From positions 1,674,001 through 1,738,000 of the forward strand of contig CBDCLS010000006.1 in NCBI GenBank assembly GCA_965218775.1: 64,000 nucleotides of DNA, read 5' to 3'. The first letter of the stretch is position 1, and the number at the start of each line of letters is the position of its first letter. Positions 53,269 through 61,628 of the stretch are shown here, in pieces. Below the pieces are notes generated by a model. That model worked only from the letters and a program-made list of their open reading frames with translations, did not search any database and was not told where the DNA came from. Source of the stretch: CAUZIZ01 sp965218775. Its GTDB lineage: Bacteria > Acidobacteriota > UBA6911 > RPQK01 > JAJDTT01. The position numbers were made by a program, and so were the translations under genes.

Positions 53269-54237
53269 ATGAGAAGCTTGCTAAGGCATTGGTTCGTAAT
53301 TGTACTCACGGCCGCAGTGGCAGTCGGCCTACGTTGGCCTGACCACTTCGACTGGCTCATTCGTTGGGTCGACCCTGGATGGAATGTAGCGGCCGTCATG
53401 CTCCTCAATGGCCTCGCCCTGGACAGCGGTCAGTTTTTGCGATCCCTCAAACGTCCGCTACAGGTTCTGACGGCTGTCTTCGGAGGCTATCTAATCGTCG
53501 CCTCACTCGGCTACTTCGCATCGATCCTGCTGGCGCCAACCAGCAGCGACTTTGCCCTTGGCCTGCTGGTGATCTCCGCCATGCCCACTACCCTGGCTTC
53601 CGCCGTTATCTGGACACGGCTTGCGGGTGGCAATGACGCCTTCGCACTGGTGATCACGATTGCCAGCAACATGCTGAGCTTTGTGGCAGCACCGATGATC
53701 CTGTTCTTTACGGTCGGAAGCCTCATCTCTCTGGATCCCTTTGAGATGGTGCCCAAGCTGGCGCTGGTCGTGATCCTGCCGGTCGTTGTGGGGCAAGTCC
53801 TGAGCCGGATCGGAGGGGTTAGCAGTCTGCTCTCACGACATAAACTCGTGCTTTCGGTGCTTTCCCGGCTGCTCACCATACTCATCGTCTTCACGGCTGT
53901 GACGGCCGGAGTCATGGGGATCGGGGGAGGCGATCGCCTGGCGATATCCGCTCTGGGGCTCTTGATTGTTGCTGTTATCGCGGTACATGGTGCGGCAGTG
54001 GTTCTTTGCTGGGTCCAGGGAAAGGCTTTGGGGTGGGAGCGGCCTGACCGACTTGCCTTCGTCTTCACCGGCGCCCAGAAGACGTTGCCGGCAGCCTTAT
54101 ACGTTTGTGCCGAGTTCTTTCCCACGTTTTCCTTCGCCACCATCCCCTGCGTCAGCTACCATGTGTTCCAGCTGCTGTTTGATTCCTGGCTGGTGGAACT
54201 CGTCAGGAGGCGAAAGCGGGGGCGCGACGGAGATTAG
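53269..54237 (+). CDS. Bile acid:sodium symporter-family (BASS/SBF-like) transporter
   Basis: A 322-aa protein with about nine to ten membrane helices. The family-like segments are WNVAAVMLLNGLALDSGQFL, then FALGLLVISAMPTTLASAVI with WTRLAGGNDAFALVIT (sodium-site region), and AFVFTGAQKTLPAALYVCAE. It probably imports an organic acid with sodium; substrate unknown. ATG 53269 is chosen over 53233, which adds a non-hydrophobic leader. First of a five-gene co-directional set. Confidence 0.82.
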   Translation: MRSLLRHWFVIVLTAAVAVGLRWPDHFDWLIRWVDPGWNVAAVMLLNGLALDSGQFLRSLKRPLQVLTAVFGGYLIVASLGYFASILLAPTSSDFALGLLVISAMPTTLASAVIWTRLAGGNDAFALVITIASNMLSFVAAPMILFFTVGSLISLDPFEMVPKLALVVILPVVVGQVLSRIGGVSSLLSRHKLVLSVLSRLLTILIVFTAVTAGVMGIGGGDRLAISALGLLIVAVIAVHGAAVVLCWVQGKALGWERPDRLAFVFTGAQKTLPAALYVCAEFFPTFSFATIPCVSYHVFQLLFDSWLVELVRRRKRGRDGD

Positions 54238-54295
54238 GGACCCTTGATGCCGCTGATATCGGCCCGCGGCGGCTGCTGGATTCGAAGGAGGAAGC

Positions 54296-54877
54296 ATGCC
54301 ACACATCGTAGGCGAATCCGTTTACTTGCGGGAATACCGTATAGAAGATCTCGAGGAGATTCACAAATGGCGCACCCTCGAAGAAATCTGCTGGTGGACC
54401 GCGGCCTATGTCTGGCCCGAGTCTTTGGAGGAGACCCGGTCGTTCGTAGAGGCACAAACACACAACACCGACCCTGCCAACCGGAAGTTCGTTATCTGTA
54501 GGACAGAAGATGACGGGTATGTCGGACATATCGGATATGAGCACCTCGACCTTCGGAGAAGGAACACCGAATTGGGTATTGTGATCGGCAAGCCCCAGTC
54601 TCTCTCGAAAGGAATTGGGACCGAGGCTATCGGGCTCTTTTTGAAGGTGTGCTTCGAAGAGCTGGCACTGCACCGGGTGGGCCTGCGAGTTCTGAGATCC
54701 AATCTCCGGGGGGTTCGTTGCTACGAGAAGTGCGGTTTTCGAGAGGAGGGTGCCTTGCGAGACTGGCACTTCTCGCGCGGGAGCTGGCATGATCTGGTTC
54801 TGATGGGAATACTCGAGGAAGAATACCGGGCCCGTCTCGAGGGGGATTCGAACGCGGCCACGGGGAAACATCCGTGA
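54296..54877 (+). CDS. GNAT-family N-acetyltransferase (RimJ/RimL-like)
   Basis: A 193-aa protein. Acetyl-CoA-binding segment IVIGKPQSLSKGIGTEAIGL, then VGLRVLRSNLRGVRCYEKCG and FREEGALRDWHFSRGSWHDL, the typical RimL-type C-terminal half. AAGGAGG precedes ATG 54296. It lies between the transporter and the amidase. Its last codons are part of a 17-bp tandem repeat. Confidence 0.88.
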   Translation: MPHIVGESVYLREYRIEDLEEIHKWRTLEEICWWTAAYVWPESLEETRSFVEAQTHNTDPANRKFVICRTEDDGYVGHIGYEHLDLRRRNTELGIVIGKPQSLSKGIGTEAIGLFLKVCFEELALHRVGLRVLRSNLRGVRCYEKCGFREEGALRDWHFSRGSWHDLVLMGILEEEYRARLEGDSNAATGKHP

Positions 54878-54910
54878 CGGGGGAACATCCGTGACGGGAG
54901 AACATCCGTG
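54860..54910 (+). repeat. Three tandem 17-bp units at the GNAT/amidase junction
   Basis: The units ACGGGGAAACATCCGTG, ACGGGGGAACATCCGTG and ACGGGAGAACATCCGTG are adjacent. The first contains the last GNAT codons and its TGA overlaps the second. Each carries a G-rich stretch and a GTG, and the ATG of the amidase follows the third unit. Confidence 0.9.
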
Positions 54911-56122
54911 ATGAACAATCCACCGAGATTCAAAGACCACCTGGAGCAGATTGTAAAGATGGAACCGCGGGTCAACGCCCTGGTAGGTTGGGACGAAGCA
55001 AGGGCACGTAAGAATTTGGAAGGGGCCTCATCTGGTCCTCTGAGTGGTTGGGCCCTCGGAGTCAAGGACATCATCGATGTGGCGGGCCAGCCGACCCGCT
55101 GCAACGCCGATTTTGTTCCTTCCGAAGCAGCGCCCAGCAACGCCGATGTGGTCGATCGTTTCCTTGATAAGGGGGCCTTCGTTCTCAGCAAGACGGTTAC
55201 CACAACCTTTGCCTATCTAGACCCTGGGCCCACCCGCAATCCCTGGAATCTGGAGCACACTCCCGGTGGCTCCAGCAGTGGTTCGGCGGCGGCGGTGGCG
55301 TGCGGCATGGCCCGCGTGTCCATCGGCAGTCAGACGGTTGCTTCCGTCAATCGCCCTGCCAGCTTTTGTGGGGTCGTGGGTTTCAAGCCGACCTATGCGC
55401 GCCTGTCCACTCAAGGGGTGTTTCCGTTTTCACCCAGCGTAGATACCTTGGGCTTTTTTACGCTTGGCGTCGAGGATATGCAGCAGGTCTTTTCGGCTCT
55501 GGAAGGCGAGCCCGCTCCAGCCCCACCCTCCAGAGTCCGACTGGGTTTCGTCGAGGACCTCTTTACCACCCCGCCTGAAGGCGAAATGCAGGATGCTCTC
55601 CAGGAGCTTTATGAGAAGCTGGCTGCAGCCGGTTTTCAGGCCGAACGTTGCCGGTTGCCTGCCATAACAGCAGAGGCCTATGCGAACCACTCCGCCCTGA
55701 TTTCCGCCGAGGTGGTGACCTCGCATAAAGAGTTCTACGCGCGCTATGGTGAAGCCTATCCACCCAAGTTGCGGAATCTGATCCTGGATGGGCTGCGAGT
55801 CTCAGCTGACGAGCTTGCCCGGATAGATGCCTACCGAGTGCGCCTGAGGCAAGCAATCGATGAACTGTTCGGTGATTTCGACGTGCTGGTCACGCCATCA
55901 GCGGCCGGACCCGCACCGGCCGGCATCGATACCACGGGCGATCCGCGTTTCAGTCTGATCTGGACGCACACCGGGTATCCGACCGTAACCCTTCCGGTCC
56001 GTTTGTCCCAGCGAGGCTTACCACTTGGAGTTCAGCTCGCCGCACCGATGCTGCAGGGTGGAGCTCTCCTGGCTACAGCTCGTAGGATTGAGTCGGTCCT
56101 TGACTTTGATCAGTTGGTCTAG
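54911..56122 (+). CDS. Amidase signature family hydrolase
   Basis: A 403-aa amidase. Ser-cisSer-Lys triad regions: LGVKDIIDVAGQPTRC (Lys), PGGSSSGSAAAVACGMARVS (cis-Ser) and IGSQTVASVNRPASFCGVVG (nucleophile Ser block), then FKPTYARLST. Slightly shorter than typical members. The usual GSIR/GG context before the nucleophile is altered to ASVNRPAS, so substrate range cannot be predicted. GGGAG upstream; ATG 54911 is one codon after an in-frame GTG. Confidence 0.88.
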   Translation: MNNPPRFKDHLEQIVKMEPRVNALVGWDEARARKNLEGASSGPLSGWALGVKDIIDVAGQPTRCNADFVPSEAAPSNADVVDRFLDKGAFVLSKTVTTTFAYLDPGPTRNPWNLEHTPGGSSSGSAAAVACGMARVSIGSQTVASVNRPASFCGVVGFKPTYARLSTQGVFPFSPSVDTLGFFTLGVEDMQQVFSALEGEPAPAPPSRVRLGFVEDLFTTPPEGEMQDALQELYEKLAAAGFQAERCRLPAITAEAYANHSALISAEVVTSHKEFYARYGEAYPPKLRNLILDGLRVSADELARIDAYRVRLRQAIDELFGDFDVLVTPSAAGPAPAGIDTTGDPRFSLIWTHTGYPTVTLPVRLSQRGLPLGVQLAAPMLQGGALLATARRIESVLDFDQLV

Positions 56123-56139
56123 TGAAGAGACGCTGCAGC

Positions 56140-57780
56140 ATGGGCGTTGAGGCCGTACTATTCGATTTCGATGGCACCCTGACCAGACCACATTCCCTCG
56201 ACCTTCTCAGCTTTAGAAAATCGATTGGATGCCCCGCCGATCAGTTCATTCTGGAGTTCATCCAGGAGACAATGTCTCCCCCTGAGAAGCGAAGGGCACT
56301 CGAGCGGCTCGACCAGTTCGAGTTTGAGGCCGCCTCCCGATCGGAGCCCAACCCAGGGGCGGAGGATTTGATCCTCTATCTGGAGACCCTGAACATGCCT
56401 TTGGGGATCATCAGCCGCAACAGTCGGCGATCGATCCAACGAGCGCTACAGAACTTTGAGCGGATCAATGAGAGCCACTTCGAGATCTCTATTTCTCGAG
56501 ACGAAGAAGTGGAACCCAAACCCAGTCCGGTGGGTGTCCTGTTAGCGGCTGAGAAGATGGAAGTGCGAGTCGACCAGATGCTGGTGGTCGGAGACTTCAT
56601 CCTGGATATTGATGCCGGAAACCGGGCGGGTGCCCCGACCGTCCTGCTGACGAACGGAGGAGATGCTGCGGCTTCGAGCAGCTCTTCTCCGGATTATGTC
56701 ATCGACCAACTATGCGAGCTGAAAGACCTGGTTCGCTATCTTCGCCCCTTGTCAGCAGGGAAACTGCCCAACGATTTCCTGGACCGGTTTCTCCAGGAGC
56801 ATTCCCTCGACGATCCGACGCTGCTGGTGGCTCCCGGAATGGGTGAGGACACAGCGGCCGTGATGCCTCCGGCGAACGAAGATGTGATCGTTCTCAAGTC
56901 TGATCCCATTACTTTCGCCGAGGATCGACTCGGCTACTACACCCTTGCCATCAACGCCAACGACATTGCCACGTCCGGCGCCACTCCCCGCTGGCTACTG
57001 ACGACCCTTCTCTTTCCCGTCGGTTCAACAGCTGCCGAGATCCACACCCTGATCCGGGAGCTACAGCAGGCATCCAGGGAGTTCCGGATTACTCTCTGTG
57101 GCGGTCACACCGAGATCACCGAAGCGGTCAGCAAGCCGATTGCCGTGGGCCAGATGGTGGGCACCGTAGAAAAAGAAGGCCTGATCGATAAGCGAAGGAT
57201 GGCAAAGGGCGACCAGATCCTACTCACAAAAGGGGTGGCTGTGGAGGGAACCTCCGTTCTGGCACGAGAGTGTGCAGAAGAGTTGAAGGTCCTGGGAATG
57301 GGCCAATCGGAGATCCGCAGATGCCAGGAGTTTCTTTTCGATCCTGGGATCAGCATTCTGGCGGAGGCGCAAATCGCCGCCCAAAGCGCCTCAGCCATGC
57401 ACGACGTGACCGAAGGAGGACTGGCCACAGCTCTGCAAGAACTCAGCGTGGCGGGGGGCAATCGGCTTCGAGTAGAGGTGGACCAGATTCCCGTCTTCAA
57501 GGAGACGCAGAGGATCTGTGGGCTTCTGGATATCCATCCCTTCGGCCTGATTGGTTCCGGGAGCCTGCTTCTGACCTGCGACCCGGGATCGTCTGAAGCG
57601 CTTCTCGAAAGTATGGGGGCGGCAGGAATTTCTGCGACCGCCATTGGTGAGGTGTTGGAAGAAGGGGCTGGGGTTGAGGCCGTCGACGGCTCGGGTAGTC
57701 GCGTCCAATGGCCGAACTTCGAAGCGGACGAGCTGGGACGCGCCTTCGAGAGGATCAAGGTACTGTCGGCGGGCGCATGA
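56140..57780 (+). CDS. Fusion of HAD hydrolase and AIR-synthase/HypE-like domain
   Basis: A 546-aa two-domain protein. Residues 1-~205 form a HAD phosphatase: VLFDFDGTLTR (Asp9, Asp11), IISRNSRRS, EPKPSP, and LVVGDFILDIDAGNRAGA. Residues ~215-546 form a PurM/HypE-like domain: VAPGMGEDTAAV, YYTLAINANDIATSGATPRW, ITLCGGHTEITEAV and MHDVTEGGLATALQELSV. The C-terminal cysteine tail of true HypE is absent. ATG 56140 lies 17 bp after the amidase stop. The fusion suggests a phosphorylated substrate handed between domains; function unknown. Confidence 0.85.
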   Translation: MGVEAVLFDFDGTLTRPHSLDLLSFRKSIGCPADQFILEFIQETMSPPEKRRALERLDQFEFEAASRSEPNPGAEDLILYLETLNMPLGIISRNSRRSIQRALQNFERINESHFEISISRDEEVEPKPSPVGVLLAAEKMEVRVDQMLVVGDFILDIDAGNRAGAPTVLLTNGGDAAASSSSSPDYVIDQLCELKDLVRYLRPLSAGKLPNDFLDRFLQEHSLDDPTLLVAPGMGEDTAAVMPPANEDVIVLKSDPITFAEDRLGYYTLAINANDIATSGATPRWLLTTLLFPVGSTAAEIHTLIRELQQASREFRITLCGGHTEITEAVSKPIAVGQMVGTVEKEGLIDKRRMAKGDQILLTKGVAVEGTSVLARECAEELKVLGMGQSEIRRCQEFLFDPGISILAEAQIAAQSASAMHDVTEGGLATALQELSVAGGNRLRVEVDQIPVFKETQRICGLLDIHPFGLIGSGSLLLTCDPGSSEALLESMGAAGISATAIGEVLEEGAGVEAVDGSGSRVQWPNFEADELGRAFERIKVLSAGA

Positions 57781-57837
57781 CCGCACGTCCATCGGGCCGG
57801 TTTGTGAGTGGGTGCTTTCAGTTGGGAGGTCCTACCA

Positions 57838-59088
57838 ATGGCGAATGCTGACGGTGTTCTCATCATTGGTGGCGGGGTCATCGGCGTCTGTTCGGCATAT
57901 TACCTGCAGCAGCAGGGGGCTCGAGTCACACTCGTCGAAAAGCAGGACATATGCGCCGGAAGTTCCTACGGCAACTCGGGATTGGTGGTTCCCAGCCACT
58001 CCGTACCCTTGACGGCTCCCGGGGTGCTGGGTCAGGGACTCAGGTGGATGCTGGACCCGGTGAGTCCTCTCTACATCAAACCTCGACTCGACGGCGAGCT
58101 TCTGAGTTGGCTGCGTAGATTTCGTGCGGCCTGCAGGGAGGCCCCTATGCGGCGCGCCATTCCAACCCTTCTAGAGCTCCAGAAGGGTAGCCTCAAGCTT
58201 TTCCAGGAATTGGCCGCCCGCGAGGATCTCAATTTTGGTTTCCAACAGAAAGGTTGGCTGCAGATCTTCACGAGCGGGTCGTCCTTGAAGAAGGGGATCA
58301 AAGAGGCCGAGCTGCTTGAGGAGTTCGGCTTACGCCCCGAAGTGCTGAACGCGGAGGAAGTCCACGCCCTCGAGCCCAATCTGCTCCCATCAGTCGTCGG
58401 GGGTATCAACTATCCCGAAGATGCCCAGTTGATCCCAGATCGCTTCGTGAAGCAGTTAGCAAGCATAGTCGCGCGTCAGGGAGCCACGCTGAAGACCTCC
58501 ACTGAAGTCCTCGGGATGGAGACCTCGGGTGGGAGGGTTTCGACGGTTGTAACGACTCGAGGCGACTATCGTCCCGATCAAGTGGTCCTGGCAGCCGGAG
58601 CCTGGTCGCCAGTATTGGTACGGGAGCTGGGGCTCAGGATACCGATCCAGGCGGCCAAGGGCTACAGCGTGACGATCAAGTCTCCACCGACTTGCCCAGG
58701 GCGCCCTCTGATGCTCTTTGAAAAAAAGATCGCTGCCGCACCCATGGGCGAGATGCTTCGATTCGCGGGAACCCTGGAGTTGGCAGGTCTGGACCTGTCG
58801 ATCAATCGCCCTCGGGTAGACGCTATCACCCGCTCCGCTCGCGAGTATCTGCCTGGCCTGGACCACATGGAGCTGATCGAAATCTGGCGAGGGCTCCGGC
58901 CCGCCACCCCGGACGGAATACCCATCATCGGACGCACCCGCCAACTTGAAAACCTGATCGTAGCGAGTGGGCACGGAATGATAGGGATCTCTCTGGGACC
59001 CATGACGGGGAAGCTGGTCTCGCAGATTGTCTCCGACGAGCAACCGGTCGTCGACCTGACCCCGCTGAGGCTGGAACGCTTCGACTGA
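57838..59088 (+). CDS. FAD-dependent D-amino-acid dehydrogenase-like oxidoreductase (DadA family)
   Basis: A 416-aa DAO-family flavoprotein. FAD motif VLIIGGGVIGVCSAYYLQQQ at residues 6-25, VEKQDICAGSSYGNSGLVVP, and the C-terminal WRGLRPATPDGIPIIGRTRQ, then SGHGMIGISLGPMTGKLV. The arrangement fits DadA-type dehydrogenases acting on D- or secondary amino acids. GGGAGG precedes ATG 57838. Last gene of the transporter-GNAT-amidase-fusion set. Confidence 0.88.
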   Translation: MANADGVLIIGGGVIGVCSAYYLQQQGARVTLVEKQDICAGSSYGNSGLVVPSHSVPLTAPGVLGQGLRWMLDPVSPLYIKPRLDGELLSWLRRFRAACREAPMRRAIPTLLELQKGSLKLFQELAAREDLNFGFQQKGWLQIFTSGSSLKKGIKEAELLEEFGLRPEVLNAEEVHALEPNLLPSVVGGINYPEDAQLIPDRFVKQLASIVARQGATLKTSTEVLGMETSGGRVSTVVTTRGDYRPDQVVLAAGAWSPVLVRELGLRIPIQAAKGYSVTIKSPPTCPGRPLMLFEKKIAAAPMGEMLRFAGTLELAGLDLSINRPRVDAITRSAREYLPGLDHMELIEIWRGLRPATPDGIPIIGRTRQLENLIVASGHGMIGISLGPMTGKLVSQIVSDEQPVVDLTPLRLERFD

Positions 59089-59194
59089 TAACTGGTTGCA
59101 GGTTGCATCCTCATTTAGCTCGGCAACACCGTTTTCCCTATGGTGTGATAGTCGGCACCCGGTCTTACAGACAGCGTCCGAATTGCTCGAAATC

Positions 59195-59370
59195 GAACGG
59201 CCGCTTTCGGCCGAGGCTGTGTGAAAAGTCATTCATGATTTCGGATTTGAAATTTTGACTTCATAGGATCGCGTGTAAGCCACGATCTCCGTCGTAGGAA
59301 GGGTAAAGAGACCCCTAAGTCAAAGAGGTTTTGGACTTTTCACACAGTCTCGGCCTAAAAGCGGACGTTC
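59195..59370 (+). mobile_element. MITE-like inverted-repeat element (176 bp)
   Basis: The outer arms GAACGGCCGCTTTCGGCCGA and inverse GAACGTCCGCTTTTAGGCCG lead into GGCTGTGTGAAAAGTC versus GACTGTGTGAAAAGTC. No protein-coding interior. It fills the centre of the 569-bp gap 59089-59657, in which I see no gene. A precise target duplication is not visible. Confidence 0.65.
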
Positions 59371-59657
59371 AAATCTTCCGACGGAAACGTCGAGCGAACT
59401 ACTGCAAAAGGCGAAAAGCGGACACCGAGTTGAACCTGGACTGGGGTCTTGACCCGGAGGGTTTCCCACCCTCAAGAAGGAGAACCCATTTCCAGGTCCC
59501 CCATCTATTCTTCCAATTTGGCATACAAGAGCTGACATTCAAGCGTAACATTTAGGGGCACTCCTTCTAGCGAGTATCGGGGTCGGGACGACCATGCCCA
59601 TCGTTGAACAATCGGCGATCTGTAGTGTCATTTTCTGACTCTTCTTAGGAGGTCTCT

Positions 59658-60296
59658 ATGAAGAATCTATATTTGTACCTGGTCGTCTTTCTCGCTGGCG
59701 GTGCTGTCCTTGCCATCGAGTTACTGGGGACCCGGATTCTTGGCCCCTTCTACGGTGTCAGCTTATTCTTGTGGTCGGCTCTCATTACGGTGACTCTGAT
59801 TGCTTTGAGTGTCGGTTATGCGGTGGGTGGGCGTTGGGCAGACAAAGGCGCAACAATGACCCGGCTTTACTCCTTTATTGCTGGTGCAGGGCTTTGGATA
59901 CTGTTCATTCCGTGGATCACACGCCCCATTCTTGTCCTTACCGAACGTTTTAGCCTGCGTTTTGCAGTTCTAGCAGCCGCTTTCATTTTATTTGTGCCAC
60001 CTTTGACGCTATTGGGGATGGTCAGCCCCTACGCCATCAGACTGAGGGCATCCACCCTGAACGTCGTCGGGCGCACTGCTGGAAATCTCTATGCGATTTC
60101 GACGGTGGGCAGTGTGGTCTCTGCACTTCTGACCGGCTTTTTCTTGATACCCAACTTCGGTGTGACCCGCTTGACCCTTCTGATAAGCGTCACTCTGCTT
60201 CTGACGGTTTCGATCGGGCTTGCTTTAGAACGAAAGTTTGCGGCGATTCCACTGGCGTCGATTGTCCTTTTTTCGATCGGCATCATGGCATTCTGA
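59658..60296 (+). CDS. Membrane half of a fused MFS/spermidine-synthase-like protein, ended by in-frame TGA
   Basis: 212 aa, six or more membrane helices (YLYLVVFLAGGAVLAIELLG with TRILGPFYG, then LFLWSALITVTLIALSVGYA). This is the N-terminal part of fused transporter/spermidine-synthase proteins that are normally one chain of about 500 aa. The TGA at 60294-60296 is the only stop between it and the synthase part: the frame stays open across 60297-61178. AGGAGG precedes ATG 59658. Confidence 0.8.
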   Translation: MKNLYLYLVVFLAGGAVLAIELLGTRILGPFYGVSLFLWSALITVTLIALSVGYAVGGRWADKGATMTRLYSFIAGAGLWILFIPWITRPILVLTERFSLRFAVLAAAFILFVPPLTLLGMVSPYAIRLRASTLNVVGRTAGNLYAISTVGSVVSALLTGFFLIPNFGVTRLTLLISVTLLLTVSIGLALERKFAAIPLASIVLFSIGIMAF

Positions 60297-60341
60297 CTTC
60301 AGCCGTCCGACGGCCCGCACTCTGAACGCGGATTAATAGCC

Positions 60342-61178
60342 GTGGAGCAAAGCCCTTACGCCGAAATCCGCGTGCTGGATATGGAACGAAAAAGGCATCT
60401 GGTGATCGATGGCGGGATCCATACTATTGTTGATCCTCTATCCTGGGAGTCTCGCTTTCCCTATACGGCGGTCATAGACCTCACCCGAGATTTTTTCAAA
60501 GCACCAGGAAATCTCTTGTTGATTGGGTTAGGTGGGGGATCAATCGTCAAAAGATTCGCTCGCCAAGGATGGGTGGTAGAGGCCGTTGAAATCGATCCAG
60601 TGATCGTCGAGGTTGCCCGAAAACACTTCGGCTTAGAGCCATTGGAAGGCACAATCCATCGAATGGACGGCAGGCAATTTCTGATCAATCATAACAACAC
60701 GTACGACATCATTGTCATGGACGCCTTCGGGAGCAGTTCCATTCCTTTTCACCTTGTCACAAAGGAGTCTTTCGGTTTAATTGCCTCCCGTCTGAAGGCT
60801 GGTGGCATCTTCGCTCTGAACGTCGAGTCCCATGGGTGGGATGGCTTGATAGTGCGATCGCTGACCGCAACCCTCAAAGAACGGTTCAACTACGTGCTTG
60901 CCCTGCCCACCTACGAACCCGCAAGCGCTCTCGGGAATGTCATCCTCTTTGCCGCCAATTTTGAGCTCAACCTGCCTCACGAGCCTGAAAGAGAACCTTC
61001 AGGTCGTGAAGACAGAGTCAGGATTCTTGCTTGGGAGAGACGATTTAAGGCAGACACAGGGAATGCTCCGGTACTGACCGACGATCTGAATCCAGTGGAC
61101 CTTTGGTCCGAGGAGATCAATCTAGCTGCACGTAGGGCGCTTCACCGCTACTTTCAACCAAGTGGTCTGAGCTGGTAG
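60342..61178 (+). CDS. Spermidine-synthase-like methyltransferase-fold half of the same gene
   Basis: 278 aa from a possible GTG start at 60342. Synthase signatures: EQSPYAEIRVLDMERKRHLV, LLLIGLGGGSIVKRFARQGW, VEAVEIDPVIVEVARKHFG, and YDIIVMDAFGSSSIPFHLVT. It lies in the same frame as 59658-60296; the 45 bases between are open. With no clear ribosome site near the GTG, it may be a separate product, a readthrough product or the rear half of a broken gene. Polyamine activity is not proven by the sequence. Confidence 0.75.
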   Translation: MEQSPYAEIRVLDMERKRHLVIDGGIHTIVDPLSWESRFPYTAVIDLTRDFFKAPGNLLLIGLGGGSIVKRFARQGWVVEAVEIDPVIVEVARKHFGLEPLEGTIHRMDGRQFLINHNNTYDIIVMDAFGSSSIPFHLVTKESFGLIASRLKAGGIFALNVESHGWDGLIVRSLTATLKERFNYVLALPTYEPASALGNVILFAANFELNLPHEPEREPSGREDRVRILAWERRFKADTGNAPVLTDDLNPVDLWSEEINLAARRALHRYFQPSGLSW

Positions 61179-61407
61179 AGGGAGGGTCTTTCTCGAAGCG
61201 GTTTTACCACCCCGGTCTAGTCTTGGTCTGATCCTACGAGTTTCCTGTGCTTCGTCGCGCCGCGAGGCCTCATCAACAGAAGCCGCGAGACTCTCAAGGA
61301 GTGTGGCGGGGTAAGTAAACCTGCATCCGCTTCTGTTTGTCTGCTACTTTGTTGAAAGGCGAGACACCGATGCTTCGTCGGCCAGCAATCCAGCAGGTGT
61401 GAAGGAG
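61179..61407 (+). other. Intergenic region, nothing recognised
   Basis: There are 229 bp between the synthase half and a small minus-strand gene. A GGGTCTTTCTCGAAG fragment near 61186-61198 resembles the edge of family B. No gene seen. Confidence 0.35.
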
Positions 61408-61614
61408 CTAAGGGGAATCTAGGGATCGGGCGCGAATCTCCCCCGTTTCCTTCATCACCACCTGAAAGCCTTCGAAAGTGGACGGAATACGGTCGAGTTC
61501 TGGGGTTCTTCCTGCGACGAAGACCGTAATGCAAGGCACACCCTCGCATTCACTGATCCCAGTGCCGACCACGCCACATTCTGCTCCGATTCTCACGTGA
61601 GGATGTCTATTCAT
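61408..61614 (-). CDS. Small hypothetical protein (68 aa)
   Basis: The sequence reads GAECGVVGTGISECEGVPCI, then TVFVAGRTPELDRIPSTFEG and FQVVMKETGEIRAR. From memory it resembles a short conserved beta domain found at the front of some secreted hypothetical proteins (VGTGI...PCI.V.V...IP...EG..V...TGEIRA). A TAG lies four codons upstream in the pre-insertion sequence, so the ATG at 61614 is the true limit. An IS inserted 15 bp upstream has displaced its promoter. Confidence 0.5.
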   Translation of the reverse strand: MNRHPHVRIGAECGVVGTGISECEGVPCITVFVAGRTPELDRIPSTFEGFQVVMKETGEIRARSLDSP

Positions 61615-61628
61615 GACTCTACACTAGC

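Noticed and set aside
56140..57780. Annotation as hydrogenase maturation factor HypE
   Set aside because: The C-terminal cysteine tail is absent, a HAD domain is fused, and no hyp or hydrogenase genes are near.
60294..60330. TGA read as selenocysteine in the split synthase gene
   Set aside because: The position is a linker, not a redox site. The only nearby hairpin (GCCG/CGGC) is too short and too close for a bacterial SECIS. Nonsense, split or readthrough explanations fit better.
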